From contig NZ_MIJB01000020.1 in assembly GCF_002174305.1 (NCBI RefSeq), positions 1-64,000 on the forward strand: 64,000 bases of DNA, given 5' to 3'. Positions 50,812 to 59,699 of this stretch are shown here, piece by piece; the first letter of the stretch is position 1; every line of letters begins with the position of its first letter. The stretch is from Aeromicrobium sp. PE09-221. GTDB taxonomy: Bacteria; Actinomycetota; Actinomycetes; Propionibacteriales; Nocardioidaceae. The notes below the pieces were generated by a model. The model made no database searches. It was not told the DNA's origin and worked only from the letters and a program-made list of their open reading frames with translations. Made by a program: the position numbers and the translations under genes.

Positions 50812-50899
50812 GGTGGTAGGCCGTCACCGTCATCGCGGGCGTGGTGGACTCGATGGGCCACCGCCAGGTGGGGCGAAGGGGCGACGGCCTACCGCCACC
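50812..50899. repeat. Intergenic three-copy element, family C
   Basis: GGTGGTAGGCCGTC (50812-50825) has an inverted copy GACGGCCTACCGCCACC (50883-50899) and a weaker inverted middle copy GATGGGCCACCGCC (50852-50865). It begins 9 bases after the DUF3151 stop and faces the convergent lipid kinase. Confidence 0.68.
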
Positions 50900-50913
50900 G
50901 GGGGAAGGACGGC

Positions 50914-51792
50914 TCAGGCCAGGAAGGTGAGGGCGCCGGGAAGGACCTTCCAGCTGTGATCGGGACAGGGGTCGCTGATCTCACCGTCGCTTGTGCACCG
51001 CAGCCCGTCCCCGTGCACCTCCACCCGCTGCGCGCGCTCGTAGTGCACGAGGGGCGACTCGTCCGTGGTGCGCGTCAGCAGACGCACGACATAGGCGGCC
51101 CGTCCGGCCAGAGTGTGGGCGAAGACAGCCTGTACGTCCATCTGCCCGTCGTCGATCTCGGCGGTGGGGAACAGCTCGGTCCCGCCCCCGACGAAGCGGC
51201 CGTTGCCCACAGACAATTGCGTGATGTGCCCGTGTCGCCGCCGTATCGGACGCCCGTCGATCCTCACCTCGACCTTGGCATCGGGGACGAAGGCCGACTT
51301 GGCAGCCCCGATCACATACCCGAACGGCCCCCACCGCTCCTTGTATCGCTTGGCGCGCACAGCGGCCTCGGCGCCCAGCCCGATACTTGCCGCGTTGACC
51401 ACCACGGCGCCGCCGAAGTCCTCCAGCAGATCGATGCGCCGGCCCTCCGACCCGGAGACACGCTCCGCGGCACGGGCGGGATCGAGGGGGATGTCCAGCG
51501 TGCGGGCGAAGTCGTTGCCGGTGCCCAGCGGCACGAGCCCGACGGCGAGATCGTCCAGCCGCCCGGCGCGGTGGATCGCGTCGATCACGGCATGCAGACT
51601 GCCGTCGCCGCCGAAGACGACGACGGCGTCGACCTCGGAGTGCTCGGCGAGGGCCGCGTCGAGCTCGTCCAACGAGCCGGTCGCGACCACCTCGACCGCG
51701 GCATCGCGTCGCAGCACCTCGACACCGCTCTCGATGGAAGCGGAGGTCGAGGTTCCGGCGGAGGCGTTGGTGATCGCGAGGAGTCTGCGCAT
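50914..51792 (-). CDS. Diacylglycerol kinase-family lipid kinase
   Basis: 292 aa DAGK/YegS-type protein with [14 protein letters not shown] (about residue 58), [14 protein letters not shown] and the C-terminal beta domain with [19 protein letters not shown]. It phosphorylates a diacylglycerol or similar lipid. ATG 51792 gives the standard start. It is divergent from purA. Confidence 0.87.
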   Translation of the reverse strand: MRRLLAITNASAGTSTSASIESGVEVLRRDAAVEVVATGSLDELDAALAEHSEVDAVVVFGGDGSLHAVIDAIHRAGRLDDLAVGLVPLGTGNDFARTLDIPLDPARAAERVSGSEGRRIDLLEDFGGAVVVNAASIGLGAEAAVRAKRYKERWGPFGYVIGAAKSAFVPDAKVEVRIDGRPIRRRHGHITQLSVGNGRFVGGGTELFPTAEIDDGQMDVQAVFAHTLAGRAAYVVRLLTRTTDESPLVHYERAQRVEVHGDGLRCTSDGEISDPCPDHSWKVLPGALTFLA

Positions 51793-51852
51793 GGCGTGAT
51801 CAGCCTACGTGCTCTCGCGAACCGGAGGGCGCTGTCGAGCCGCGATCTTCGG

Positions 51853-51885
51853 TAGAATGCGCGGGTAAGAGCCCCGCGAGGGGCT
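51853..51885 (+). promoter_or_regulatory. purA promoter -10 and leader hairpin
   Basis: TAGAAT (51853-51858) is a good -10. About 12 bases later AGCCCC-GCGA-GGGGCT (51870-51885) forms a stem with a GNRA-type loop, followed by TTT. It would lie at the very start of the purA mRNA, 29 bases before the start codon, and could be an attenuator or stabiliser. Confidence 0.5.
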
Positions 51886-51914
51886 TTCCGCATGCCCTGA
51901 GGTGGTGCAACTCC

Positions 51915-53198
51915 ATGCCCGCAGTCGTCATCGTCGGTGCCCAATGGGGCGACGAAGGCAAAGGCAAGGCGACCGATCTGCTCGGCAGCCGGGTCGATTA
52001 CGTGGTCAAGTTCAACGGCGGCAACAATGCCGGACACACGGTCGTCATCGGCGACCAGAAGTACGCGCTCCATCTGCTGCCCAGCGGCATCCTGAGCCCC
52101 GGTTGCACGCCAGTCATCGGCAACGGCGTCGTGGTCGACCTCGGTGTGCTGTTCGAGGAGATCGACGGTCTGGAGGCGCGCGGCATCGACACCTCGAAGC
52201 TGGTCGTGTCCGCCAATGCCCACGTCATCGCCGACTACAACCGCACGCTCGACAAGGTCACCGAACGGTTCCTCGGCAGCCGGAAGATCGGCACCACGGG
52301 CCGCGGCATCGGGCCCACCTATGCCGACAAGATGAACCGTCTCGGCGTGCGTGTCCAGGACCTCTTCGACGAGAAGATCCTGCGCGCCAAGGTCGAGGGT
52401 GCGCTGGAGCTGAAGAACCAGATCCTCACCAAGGTCTACAACCGGCGCTCGGTCGAGGTCGATGAGGTCGTGGACGAGCTGCTCGGCTACGTCGACCGTC
52501 TGCGGCCGATGGTGGCCGACACGTCGCTGCTGCTCGGCGACGCGCTGGACGCCGACCAGACGGTGCTGCTGGAGGCGGGCCAGGCGACGCTGCTGGACGT
52601 CGACCACGGCACCTATCCCTTCGTGACCAGCTCGTCGGCGACCGCCGGCGGCGCGTGCACCGGCTCGGGCATCCCTCCCATGCGCCTCACACGGGTCATC
52701 GGCATCGTCAAGGCCTATGCCACGCGGGTCGGCGAGGGGCCGTTCCCCACTGAGCTCTTCGATGCCGATGGCGAGCGGCTGCGTGACAACGGCGGCGAGT
52801 TCGGCACCACGACCGGGCGTCCGCGCCGTTGCGGCTGGTACGACGCGCCGATCGCCCGGTATGCCGCCCGCATCAACGGCCTGACCGATTTCGTGCTCAC
52901 CAAGCTCGATGTCCTCACGGGTTTCGAGCGGATCCCCGTGTGCGTGGCCTATGAGGTCGACGGTGAGCGGGTCGACGAGATGCCGATGACGCAGACCGGC
53001 TTCCACCACGCCACGCCGATCTACGAGTACTTCGACGGTTGGAGCGAGGACATCTCCGGGGCCCGCGCGATCGAGGACCTGCCGGTCAACGCACAGCGCT
53101 ATGTCACGGCGATCGAGGAGATGAGCGGTGCGCGCATCTCGGCGATCGGCGTCGGCCCCGGTCGCGACGAGACGATCGTCGTCCACGATCTCCTCTGA
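51915..53198 (+). CDS. purA: Adenylosuccinate synthetase
   Basis: First committed AMP step from IMP, 427 aa. [14 protein letters not shown] (residues 7-20), [10 protein letters not shown] and the GTP-binding [15 protein letters not shown] are intact. A weak GAGGTGG site precedes ATG 51915. It is transcribed alone or with downstream plus-strand genes; the VOC gene that follows is on the other strand. Confidence 0.96.
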   Translation: MPAVVIVGAQWGDEGKGKATDLLGSRVDYVVKFNGGNNAGHTVVIGDQKYALHLLPSGILSPGCTPVIGNGVVVDLGVLFEEIDGLEARGIDTSKLVVSANAHVIADYNRTLDKVTERFLGSRKIGTTGRGIGPTYADKMNRLGVRVQDLFDEKILRAKVEGALELKNQILTKVYNRRSVEVDEVVDELLGYVDRLRPMVADTSLLLGDALDADQTVLLEAGQATLLDVDHGTYPFVTSSSATAGGACTGSGIPPMRLTRVIGIVKAYATRVGEGPFPTELFDADGERLRDNGGEFGTTTGRPRRCGWYDAPIARYAARINGLTDFVLTKLDVLTGFERIPVCVAYEVDGERVDEMPMTQTGFHHATPIYEYFDGWSEDISGARAIEDLPVNAQRYVTAIEEMSGARISAIGVGPGRDETIVVHDLL

Positions 53199-53248
53199 CC
53201 CCGGGGACGATGCTCCCTCGCCCGGCAGGGGTATCTGGGTAGGGTTGC

Positions 53249-53689
53249 TCAGCTACCGCCCGCCGAGTCGGGTGAGGATCGCGGTCGGTCAGGGGCGAGG
53301 TTGATCATCCACTCGATGCCGTAGCGGTCGATGACCATCCCGAAGGCATTGCCCCAAGGTGCGGCTTCGAGCGGAACGATCACGGTGCCGCCCTCGGCCA
53401 GCCGCTCGAAGTACTCCCTCGACCGTGGGGTGTCCTCGGCGGAGATCGCCACGCCATGCATGGGCGACACGGGCGCGGCCTCTCCCGACGGCACGTCGGC
53501 CCCCATGAGCTCGAACTCGTCGGTGGCGAGATCGCCGTGCATGATCCGGTCGGCATCGACGGGCTGGTGCTCGCCCATGTCGGCATAGCGGGCCAGTTCG
53601 AGGGTCCCGCCGAAGACCGATCGATAGAACTCCAACGCCTCGCGGGCAGTGCCGTCGAAGTGCAGGTAGGGGATGAGTCGAGTGGCCAT
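53249..53689 (-). CDS. PhnB-like VOC family protein
   Basis: 146 aa with the PhnB/DUF3332-type pattern: LIPYLHFDGTAREALEFYRSVFGG at the start, MHGDL and WGNAFGMVIDRYGIEWMIN near the end. These proteins bind metals or small molecules but functions are largely unknown. AAGGAG precedes ATG 53689; a very long open frame upstream in the same phase is a shadow of purD and its neighbours. Confidence 0.84.
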   Translation of the reverse strand: MATRLIPYLHFDGTAREALEFYRSVFGGTLELARYADMGEHQPVDADRIMHGDLATDEFELMGADVPSGEAAPVSPMHGVAISAEDTPRSREYFERLAEGGTVIVPLEAAPWGNAFGMVIDRYGIEWMINLAPDRPRSSPDSAGGS

Positions 53690-53761
53690 GGGGGCTCCTT
53701 CCGTCCGCTCCCAGTGAACTCCTGACGGCCCCGGAGGGGAAGCCCCGTAGGCTGGTGACCC

Positions 53762-55021
53762 GTGAAGACGCTCGTCATCGGCACAGGCGGCCGCGAACAC
53801 GCCCTCGCGCTCTCGCTCTCCCGCGATCCCCACGTCACCGAGGTGCACGCGGCGCCCGGGAATCCCGGTATCGGGCGGGTGGCCGAGCTGCACGAGGTCG
53901 ACCCTCTCGACGGGGCCGCGGTGGCTTCTCTCGCGTCGTCGCTCGGCATCGATCTCGTCGTGGTGGGACCGGAGGCGCCGCTCGTCGCGGGGGTCGCCGA
54001 TGCCGTCCGCGAGGTGGGGATCGCCTGCTTCGGCCCGAGTCGCGAGGCGGCCCGGCTCGAGGGCTCCAAGGCCTTCGCCAAGCAGGTGATGGCCGCGGCC
54101 GAGGTGCCGACGGCGCTCGCCCGGGTCTGCGAGACCCCCGATCAGGTGGCGGAGGCGCTCGACGCCTTCGGACCGCCCTATGTCGTCAAGGACGACGCCC
54201 TCGCCGCGGGCAAGGGCGTCGTGGTGACCGAGGACCGTGCGGCGGCCGAGGCGCACGCCGCCTCCTGCGACCGGGTCGTGATCGAGGAGTTCCTCGACGG
54301 CCCTGAGGTCTCCCTGTTCGCGATCACCGACGGCCAGACGGTGCTGCCGTTGCAGCCCGCGCAGGACTTCAAGCGGGCCTATGACGGCGACGACGGACCG
54401 AACACCGGCGGCATGGGCGCCTACTCGCCATTGGACTGGGCCCCGGAGGGACTCGTGGAGGACGTCTCGCGCCGGGTGCTGATCCCCACGGTCAAGGAGA
54501 TGGCCGCGCGCGGCACCCCGTTCTCGGGCCTGCTCTACGCCGGTCTCGCCCTCACCAGCCGCGGCGTGCGTGTGGTGGAGTTCAATGCGCGCTTCGGCGA
54601 CCCGGAGACCCAGGCGCTGCTCGCGTTGCTGGAGACGCCGATCTCGGCGCTGCTGATGGGTGCCGCGCAGGGGAACCTCGGCGAGGTGGGACTCCCGCAG
54701 TGGCGCGACGGCGCAGCGCTGACGGTCGTCGTCGCGGCGGAGAACTATCCGGAATCGCCGGCGAAGGGCGATGTCATCGAGGGCATCGACGAGGCCGAGC
54801 AGATCGAGGGTGTCGACGTGATCCAGGCCGGAACGGCGGAGGATGCCGACGGTCGACTCGTCACCGCCGGTGGACGCGTGCTCGCGGTGACGGCCGTGGG
54901 CGATTCGCTCGGACAGGCCCGCGAGCGCGCCTACGCCGGCGTCGAGCGGATCTCCATCCGCGGCGCCCACCATCGCAGCGATATCGCCCTCGCCGCCGAG
55001 CGCGGCGGGATCACCCTCTGA
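53762..55021 (+). CDS. purD: Phosphoribosylamine-glycine ligase
   Basis: ATP-grasp enzyme of purine synthesis, 419 aa: IGTGGREHALA at the N-terminus, KDDALAAGKGVVV in the ATP-grasp region, NTGGMGAYSP and EFNARFGDPETQ for metal binding. GTG 53762 is the start. A long repeat element occupies the following gap. Confidence 0.95.
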   Translation: MKTLVIGTGGREHALALSLSRDPHVTEVHAAPGNPGIGRVAELHEVDPLDGAAVASLASSLGIDLVVVGPEAPLVAGVADAVREVGIACFGPSREAARLEGSKAFAKQVMAAAEVPTALARVCETPDQVAEALDAFGPPYVVKDDALAAGKGVVVTEDRAAAEAHAASCDRVVIEEFLDGPEVSLFAITDGQTVLPLQPAQDFKRAYDGDDGPNTGGMGAYSPLDWAPEGLVEDVSRRVLIPTVKEMAARGTPFSGLLYAGLALTSRGVRVVEFNARFGDPETQALLALLETPISALLMGAAQGNLGEVGLPQWRDGAALTVVVAAENYPESPAKGDVIEGIDEAEQIEGVDVIQAGTAEDADGRLVTAGGRVLAVTAVGDSLGQARERAYAGVERISIRGAHHRSDIALAAERGGITL

Positions 55022-55035
55022 CGGTATCCCGCGCA

Positions 55036-55161
55036 GCGGACCGATGATGATGCGTCGTGGTCGCCCGATCAACCGCGAGGCATCATCTTTCGCCCGGGCG
55101 TGGACTGACGATGATGCATTCGGGTGGCTCCAGCAGCCGTAACGCATCACCTTCGGTCCGC
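55036..55161. repeat. Intergenic repeat element, family A copy 2
   Basis: Outer arms GCGGACCGATGATGATGCGT and its near-complement (ending GGTCCGC at 55161) enclose two inner hairpins. The first pairs GATGATGC with GCATCATC (55046-55087); the second pairs TGATGCATTC with AACGCATCA (55111-55149). It is closely related to the element at 61263. It begins 14 bases after purD. Confidence 0.75.
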
Positions 55162-55216
55162 CGCGCGAGGACGAGAGGGGCTCCGCCCGACCGCGGCGAC
55201 CACTAGCATCGTCGGC

Positions 55217-56230
55217 GTGAGCACCGAGGAACCCCGGCCGGGGGAGCATGCCTTCGATCCGTCGCTGCTGATCGACGTCGCCGCGCAGTTCCTCTTCGAC
55301 GAAGAACCGACCCTGCGGCAGTCCGAGGTCGCCGAGGCCGCCGGAGTCGATGTCGACACCGCCAATGCGCTGTGGCGGCATCTCGGATTCCCCTCCCTCG
55401 CCGACGATGAGCCCGCTTTCCTGACCGCGGATGTCGAAGCCTTGAGGCTGACCGAGCGGCTCGTCGATCTCGGCGTCCTCGACCGCGACCGGCTGCCGCA
55501 GTTCGTCCGCTCCACGGGGCGGACCTTCGCCCGACTCGCCGACTGGCATATCCGGGTGATGCTCTCCGCCCTCGCGGCCGAGACGGAGGAGGACGAGGAG
55601 CCCACGTCGATCGATGCCTTCGCCGAGGTCATCCCGACGGTCGAGGCGCTCCAGGGCTATGTCTGGCGCCGGCATCTCCTGGCGGCCGCGAGCCGGATCG
55701 CACTGGGGGAGGTCGCCTCCGGCGGCGAGGTCCCGGTGGTGGTCGGCTTCGTCGACATCGTCGGCTACACCGCGCGGAGCCGCCAGCTCAATGCGCGAGA
55801 GCTCGGCGACATGGTCGAGTGGTTCGAGCGGGTCACCACCGAGCTCGTGGTCGAGCACGGCGGACAGGTGGTCAAGACCATCGGCGACGAGGCGATGTTC
55901 GTCCTGGAGAGTCCGGCCGAGGCCGCTGAGCTCGCCCAGTGCCTCGTCGAGCGAGCCGAGGACGACGAACGGTTCCCCGATGTCCGCGTGGGGATGGCGT
56001 ACGGTCCGGTCGTCGCCCGACTCGGCGATCTGTTCGGCTCCACCGTCAATCTCGCGGCGCGTCTGACCTCGGTCGCGCGACCTGGCCGGGTGCTCGTCGA
56101 CGACGAGTTGTCCGGCGAGCTGCGGTCCGATGAGGAGCGGTGGCGACTGCGCCGGGCCCGGCGGATCTCCGTCAAGGGCTACGACCATCTCCACCTCTGG
56201 TCCCTCAAGCGCGCCGAGCCCGTGAGCTGA
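55217..56230 (+). CDS. Class III adenylate cyclase with autoregulatory N-terminal domain (Rv1264-like)
   Basis: 337 aa. Residues 1-155 match the adenylate cyclase regulatory domain seen in M. tuberculosis Rv1264, which senses pH. The catalytic domain has metal aspartates in VGFVDIVGYT and KTIGDEAMF, the adenine-binding Lys in KTIGDE, and the transition-state Asn and Arg in TVNLAARLTS, so activity is expected. It is soluble with no membrane helix. GTG 55217 is chosen to begin before the regulatory domain. Its place between purD and purB is notable. Confidence 0.86.
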   Translation: MSTEEPRPGEHAFDPSLLIDVAAQFLFDEEPTLRQSEVAEAAGVDVDTANALWRHLGFPSLADDEPAFLTADVEALRLTERLVDLGVLDRDRLPQFVRSTGRTFARLADWHIRVMLSALAAETEEDEEPTSIDAFAEVIPTVEALQGYVWRRHLLAAASRIALGEVASGGEVPVVVGFVDIVGYTARSRQLNARELGDMVEWFERVTTELVVEHGGQVVKTIGDEAMFVLESPAEAAELAQCLVERAEDDERFPDVRVGMAYGPVVARLGDLFGSTVNLAARLTSVARPGRVLVDDELSGELRSDEERWRLRRARRISVKGYDHLHLWSLKRAEPVS

Positions 56231-56239
56231 GCACCGCCT

Positions 56240-56318
56240 GGGCGGTGGGCTACGCACCTCTCGTTCCGCGCGAGACGTGCGCGGTTCACCGCCCAAAGGC
56301 GTGAGAGAGGTGCGTAAG
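56240..56318. repeat. Intergenic three-copy element, family F
   Basis: CTACGCACCTCTC (56250-56262) has inverted copies GAGACGTGCG (56272-56281) and GAGAGGTGCGTAAG (56305-56318). GGGCGGTG (56240-56247) also pairs with CACCGCCC (56287-56294). It starts 9 bases after the cyclase stop, upstream of purB. Confidence 0.65.
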
Positions 56319-56421
56319 TCACCGCTCTCGCGGCCGGGAGTCACCGCAAGGCCCACATCGTCCGGGGTGACCGAACTGAGCACCACTCCGTCCCGCGGAG
56401 CGTGGCTGCGATACTGGGAGA

Positions 56422-57840
56422 GTGACCGCACCGAACGTCCTCGCCTCCCGCTACGCCTCCGATCAGCTCGCCGAGATCTGGTCCCCGGAGCACAAGATCC
56501 GCCTCGAGCGACAGCTCTGGATCGCGGTCCTCAAGGCGCAGCGCGATCTCGGTGTCGAGACCCCCGAAGGCGTCATCGAGGCCTATGAGGCCGTCGTCGA
56601 CCGGGTCGACCTGGCCTCGATCGCCGCCCGCGAGCGGGTCACGCGCCACGACGTCAAGGCCCGGATCGAGGAGTTCGCGGCGCTCGCCGGCAGTGAGCAC
56701 ATCCATAAGGGCATGACCTCGCGCGACCTCACTGAGAATGTCGAGCAGCTGCAGATCCGCGCGTCGCTGGAGATCGTGCGCGACAAGGCCGTCGCCACGC
56801 TCGCCCGGCTCGGCAAGCTCGCCTCGGAGCACGCCGAGCTGGTGATGGCGGGACGCAGCCACAATGTCGCCGCGCAGGCGACCACGCTCGGCAAGCGCTT
56901 CGCGACCGTCGCCGATGAGCTGCTGGTGGCGCTGCAGCGGGTTGAGGAGGTCGTCGCCCGCTATCCGATGCGCGGCATCAAGGGGCCGGTCGGCACGGCA
57001 CAGGACCAGCTTGACCTGCTCGGAGACGAGGACCGGCTCGCCGAGCTGGAGCAGCGGGTCGCCGAGCACCTCGGCTTCGATCACCGCTTCACCAGCGTCG
57101 GGCAGATCTATCCGCGATCGCTGGACTACGACGTCGTCACCGCCCTCGTGCAGCTCGTCGCGGCCCCCTCGAATCTGGCCACCACGGTGCGGCTGATGGC
57201 GGGCAACGAGCTGGTGACCGAGGGCTTCAAGCCCGGCCAGGTCGGTTCGAGCGCGATGCCGCACAAGATGAACTCGCGCTCGTGCGAGCGGGTCAACGGG
57301 CTCGCGGTCGTGCTGCGCGGTTATGCCTCGATGGTCGGCGAGATCGCGGGGGACCAGTGGAACGAGGGCGATGTGTCGGAGTCGGTGGTGCGCCGTGTGG
57401 CGCTGCCCGACGCCTTCTACGCCGCCGACGGCCTCTTCGAGACCTTCCTGACGGTGCTCGACGAGTTCGGCGTGTTCCCGGCCGTCGTGCAGCGCGAGCT
57501 GGACCGGTACCTGCCCTTCCTGGCCACCACCAAGGTGCTGATGGCAGCCGTCCGTCACGGCGTCGGCCGCGAGGAGGCGCATGAGGCGATCAAGGAGCAT
57601 GCGGTCGCCGTCGCTTTGGAGATGCGGGAGCAGGGCACGAGTGAGAACGATCTCTTCGAGCGGCTCGCCGCCGATCCCCGGCTGGGTCTGAGCCAGGCCG
57701 ATCTCGATGCCCTCGTCGCCGCTCCGATCGAGTTCACCGGTGCTGCGCGCTCGCAGGTCGAGGCGGTCATCGCACGCATCGCGGAGGTCCTGAAGGCCCA
57801 TCCCGATGCCGCCGCCTACACCCCCGGCGACATCCTCTGA
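56422..57840 (+). CDS. purB: Adenylosuccinate lyase
   Basis: 472 aa fumarase/aspartase-superfamily enzyme acting twice in purine synthesis. The family signature GSSAMPHKMNSRSCER (about residues 274-289) is intact, with TSRDLTENVEQLQ and the catalytic histidine in GRSHNVAAQAT. GTG 56422 follows GGGAGA closely. The long form (472 aa) matches actinobacterial PurB. Confidence 0.94.
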   Translation: MTAPNVLASRYASDQLAEIWSPEHKIRLERQLWIAVLKAQRDLGVETPEGVIEAYEAVVDRVDLASIAARERVTRHDVKARIEEFAALAGSEHIHKGMTSRDLTENVEQLQIRASLEIVRDKAVATLARLGKLASEHAELVMAGRSHNVAAQATTLGKRFATVADELLVALQRVEEVVARYPMRGIKGPVGTAQDQLDLLGDEDRLAELEQRVAEHLGFDHRFTSVGQIYPRSLDYDVVTALVQLVAAPSNLATTVRLMAGNELVTEGFKPGQVGSSAMPHKMNSRSCERVNGLAVVLRGYASMVGEIAGDQWNEGDVSESVVRRVALPDAFYAADGLFETFLTVLDEFGVFPAVVQRELDRYLPFLATTKVLMAAVRHGVGREEAHEAIKEHAVAVALEMREQGTSENDLFERLAADPRLGLSQADLDALVAAPIEFTGAARSQVEAVIARIAEVLKAHPDAAAYTPGDIL

Positions 57841-57874
57841 CCTCTCCTCGGTGCCCTGTCCGGCGGTCCGGGGC

Positions 57875-57951
57875 GGTGAATAGGCGTCCATCCGCGACCC
57901 AGATCGGTGGCTGGGCGTCCGTTCGGCGCTGGCGATGGACGCTGTCTCACC
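57875..57951. repeat. Intergenic three-copy element, family B copy 2
   Basis: GGTGAATAGGCGTCCATCC (57875-57893), GGTGGCTGGGCGTCCGTTC (57906-57924) and inverted GGACGCTGTCTCACC (57937-57951) reproduce the layout of the element at 12971, although about 45 kb away. It begins 34 bases after purB. I see nothing certain in the remaining 150 bases up to 58104. Confidence 0.75.
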
Positions 57952-58104
57952 GATCGCGGAGGTTGACGAAGGATGTGCTCCTGCTGTGGCTATGCGACCA
58001 CAGATGCACCGTCACCTCGCCTCGCCCGCTCGTTCCGCGCGGGGCTCACGCTCGTCGCAGAGCTCCTTCCTGGCGGGCGGCACGTCCGCCGATCGCCGCC
58101 CACG

Positions 58105-58662
58105 TCAGGCGGTGAGCCAGGCGATGACGACCGGCTCGGGGCGGTCGCGCCAGGTCGCCTCGAGCGTGCCGGTGGCCGAGTCGGGAATGTCGGCGGGCAC
58201 GAAGCGCGGGATCTGCGGAGCCCCCGCGCCGGTGCCGGAGCCGCGCGCGCTCGCCAGCGTCGCTGGCCGGTCCAGAGGGGTGCCGTCGCTCAGCTGCAGC
58301 GATGACCCGCCTCGGCCGTCGGCGATGACCGCCCCGATCTCGTCGAGGAAGACGGGATCGGTGGAGCCGTCGTAGACCCACCGATGGCCCAGCGCGGTGT
58401 GCTCCATCTCGCCGATCAGATCGGCGCCCTCCAGCGGCGCATCGCGGTAGGTCAGGGTCACGACGGCGAATCGGCCCTCGACCGGCAACGGCAGCAGTTG
58501 CAACTCCATGCCGACCTCACCGGCGGGGTCGTCGAAGCGCAGATTGGCGGCGAAGGGCGGCACGGGCTCCACGCTCGGCCACCACGACGTGGTGGGCAGC
58601 CAGGCGGTCAGCAGCTCGTGCTTGCTCGGGGTGATCGTCGCGTCCGGGTGAACGATGGCCAT
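58105..58662 (-). CDS. Maltokinase N-terminal cap-like domain protein
   Basis: 185 aa resembling the cap domain of mycobacterial maltokinase as a stand-alone protein: HPDATITPSKHELLTAWLPT at the start, MELQLLPLPVEGRFAVVTLTY and HTALGHRWVYDGSTDPVF. No kinase domain is attached. Function is unknown. ATG 58662 is divergent from purC, 60 bases away. Confidence 0.75.
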   Translation of the reverse strand: MAIVHPDATITPSKHELLTAWLPTTSWWPSVEPVPPFAANLRFDDPAGEVGMELQLLPLPVEGRFAVVTLTYRDAPLEGADLIGEMEHTALGHRWVYDGSTDPVFLDEIGAVIADGRGGSSLQLSDGTPLDRPATLASARGSGTGAGAPQIPRFVPADIPDSATGTLEATWRDRPEPVVIAWLTA

Positions 58663-58722
58663 GGGGTCATGCTGTCACGCGCGCCGGGCCGGCGGGCGGG
58701 CCCGCGCCGGTAGGGTGGCGGC

Positions 58723-59583
58723 GTGGCCCTCGACATCCCCGGCGCGACCCATGTCCACTCGGGCAAGGTGCGCGATCTGTACTCCTACGGCGATCACTAC
58801 CTGATGGTGGCCTCCGACCGAATCAGCGCCTATGACTTCAGCCTCGAACCCCCGATCCCCGACAAGGGTGAGATCCTCACGCGCATGTCGCTCTGGTGGT
58901 TCGACCAGCTCGCCGCGCTCGTTCCCAACCACGTCATCAGCACCGAGGTGCCTGAGGCGGTGGCCGGTCGCGCGCTCGTGGTGGAGAAGCTGGACATGTT
59001 CCCCGTCGAATGCGTCGTGCGCGGGTATCTGACGGGATCAGGCCTGGCCGACTATCAGGCCACCGGCGAGGTATGCGGGGTGCCGCTGCCCCAAGGCCTC
59101 GTCGACGGCGACCGGCTCCCCGAACCGATCTTCACCCCGGCAACGAAGGCCGCCCTCGGTGAGCACGACGAGAACGTGAGCTTCGAGCAGGTGGCTGCCA
59201 CCATCGGCCAGGAGGCCGCTACGCGCCTGCGCGACCTCACCCTCGGCGTCTACAACCTTGCCGAGCACACAGCCCGCGAGCGCGGCATCATCCTCGCCGA
59301 CACCAAGCTCGAGTTCGGTCAGCGCGAGGACGGCACGATCGTGCTTGCCGACGAGGTCCTCACCCCCGACTCCTCGCGCTTCTGGCCAGCCGACGAGTGG
59401 GAGCCGGGCCGCGCGCAGCCCTCTTTCGACAAGCAGATCGTGCGGAACTGGCTCACCTCGCCGGCGAGCGGTTGGGATCGCCACGGCGTGGAGCCGCCGC
59501 CTCGACTCCCTGATGAGGTCGTCGAGCGCACACGCGCTCGCTACATCGAGGCCTTCGAGCGCCTCAGCGGCCAGACCTGGTAG
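58723..59583 (+). CDS. purC: Phosphoribosylaminoimidazole-succinocarboxamide synthase (SAICAR synthetase)
   Basis: 286 aa: [28 protein letters not shown] at the N-terminus (long actinobacterial/yeast-like form), [15 protein letters not shown] and [15 protein letters not shown] with substrate-binding residues. The GTG 58723 start has little Shine-Dalgarno. It is followed by a fatty-acid ligase gene, not by purS directly. Confidence 0.94.
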   Translation: MALDIPGATHVHSGKVRDLYSYGDHYLMVASDRISAYDFSLEPPIPDKGEILTRMSLWWFDQLAALVPNHVISTEVPEAVAGRALVVEKLDMFPVECVVRGYLTGSGLADYQATGEVCGVPLPQGLVDGDRLPEPIFTPATKAALGEHDENVSFEQVAATIGQEAATRLRDLTLGVYNLAEHTARERGIILADTKLEFGQREDGTIVLADEVLTPDSSRFWPADEWEPGRAQPSFDKQIVRNWLTSPASGWDRHGVEPPPRLPDEVVERTRARYIEAFERLSGQTW

Positions 59584-59653
59584 GGGGTTCCCCGGCGGTT
59601 CCTGCTTCTCGGATTACGGCCTCGCTGGACTGTGCCTGTGAGACTCCCGTTAC

Positions 59654-59680
59654 AGTGAACGTGACATCATCACTGTCACT
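59654..59680. promoter_or_regulatory. Candidate operator of the acyl-CoA ligase gene
   Basis: AGTGAACGTGA (59654-59664) and TCACTGTCACT (59670-59680) are imperfect inverted repeats (9 of 11) around CATCA, centred 33 bases before the start codon. The size and spacing fit a TetR/GntR-type repressor site. The regulator is unknown. Confidence 0.5.
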
Positions 59681-59699
59681 GATCACAGGGAGAACTACC

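Noticed and set aside
57960..58104. Small RNA gene after purB
   Set aside because: TTGACG at 57963 has no -10 at the right distance and no terminator follows.
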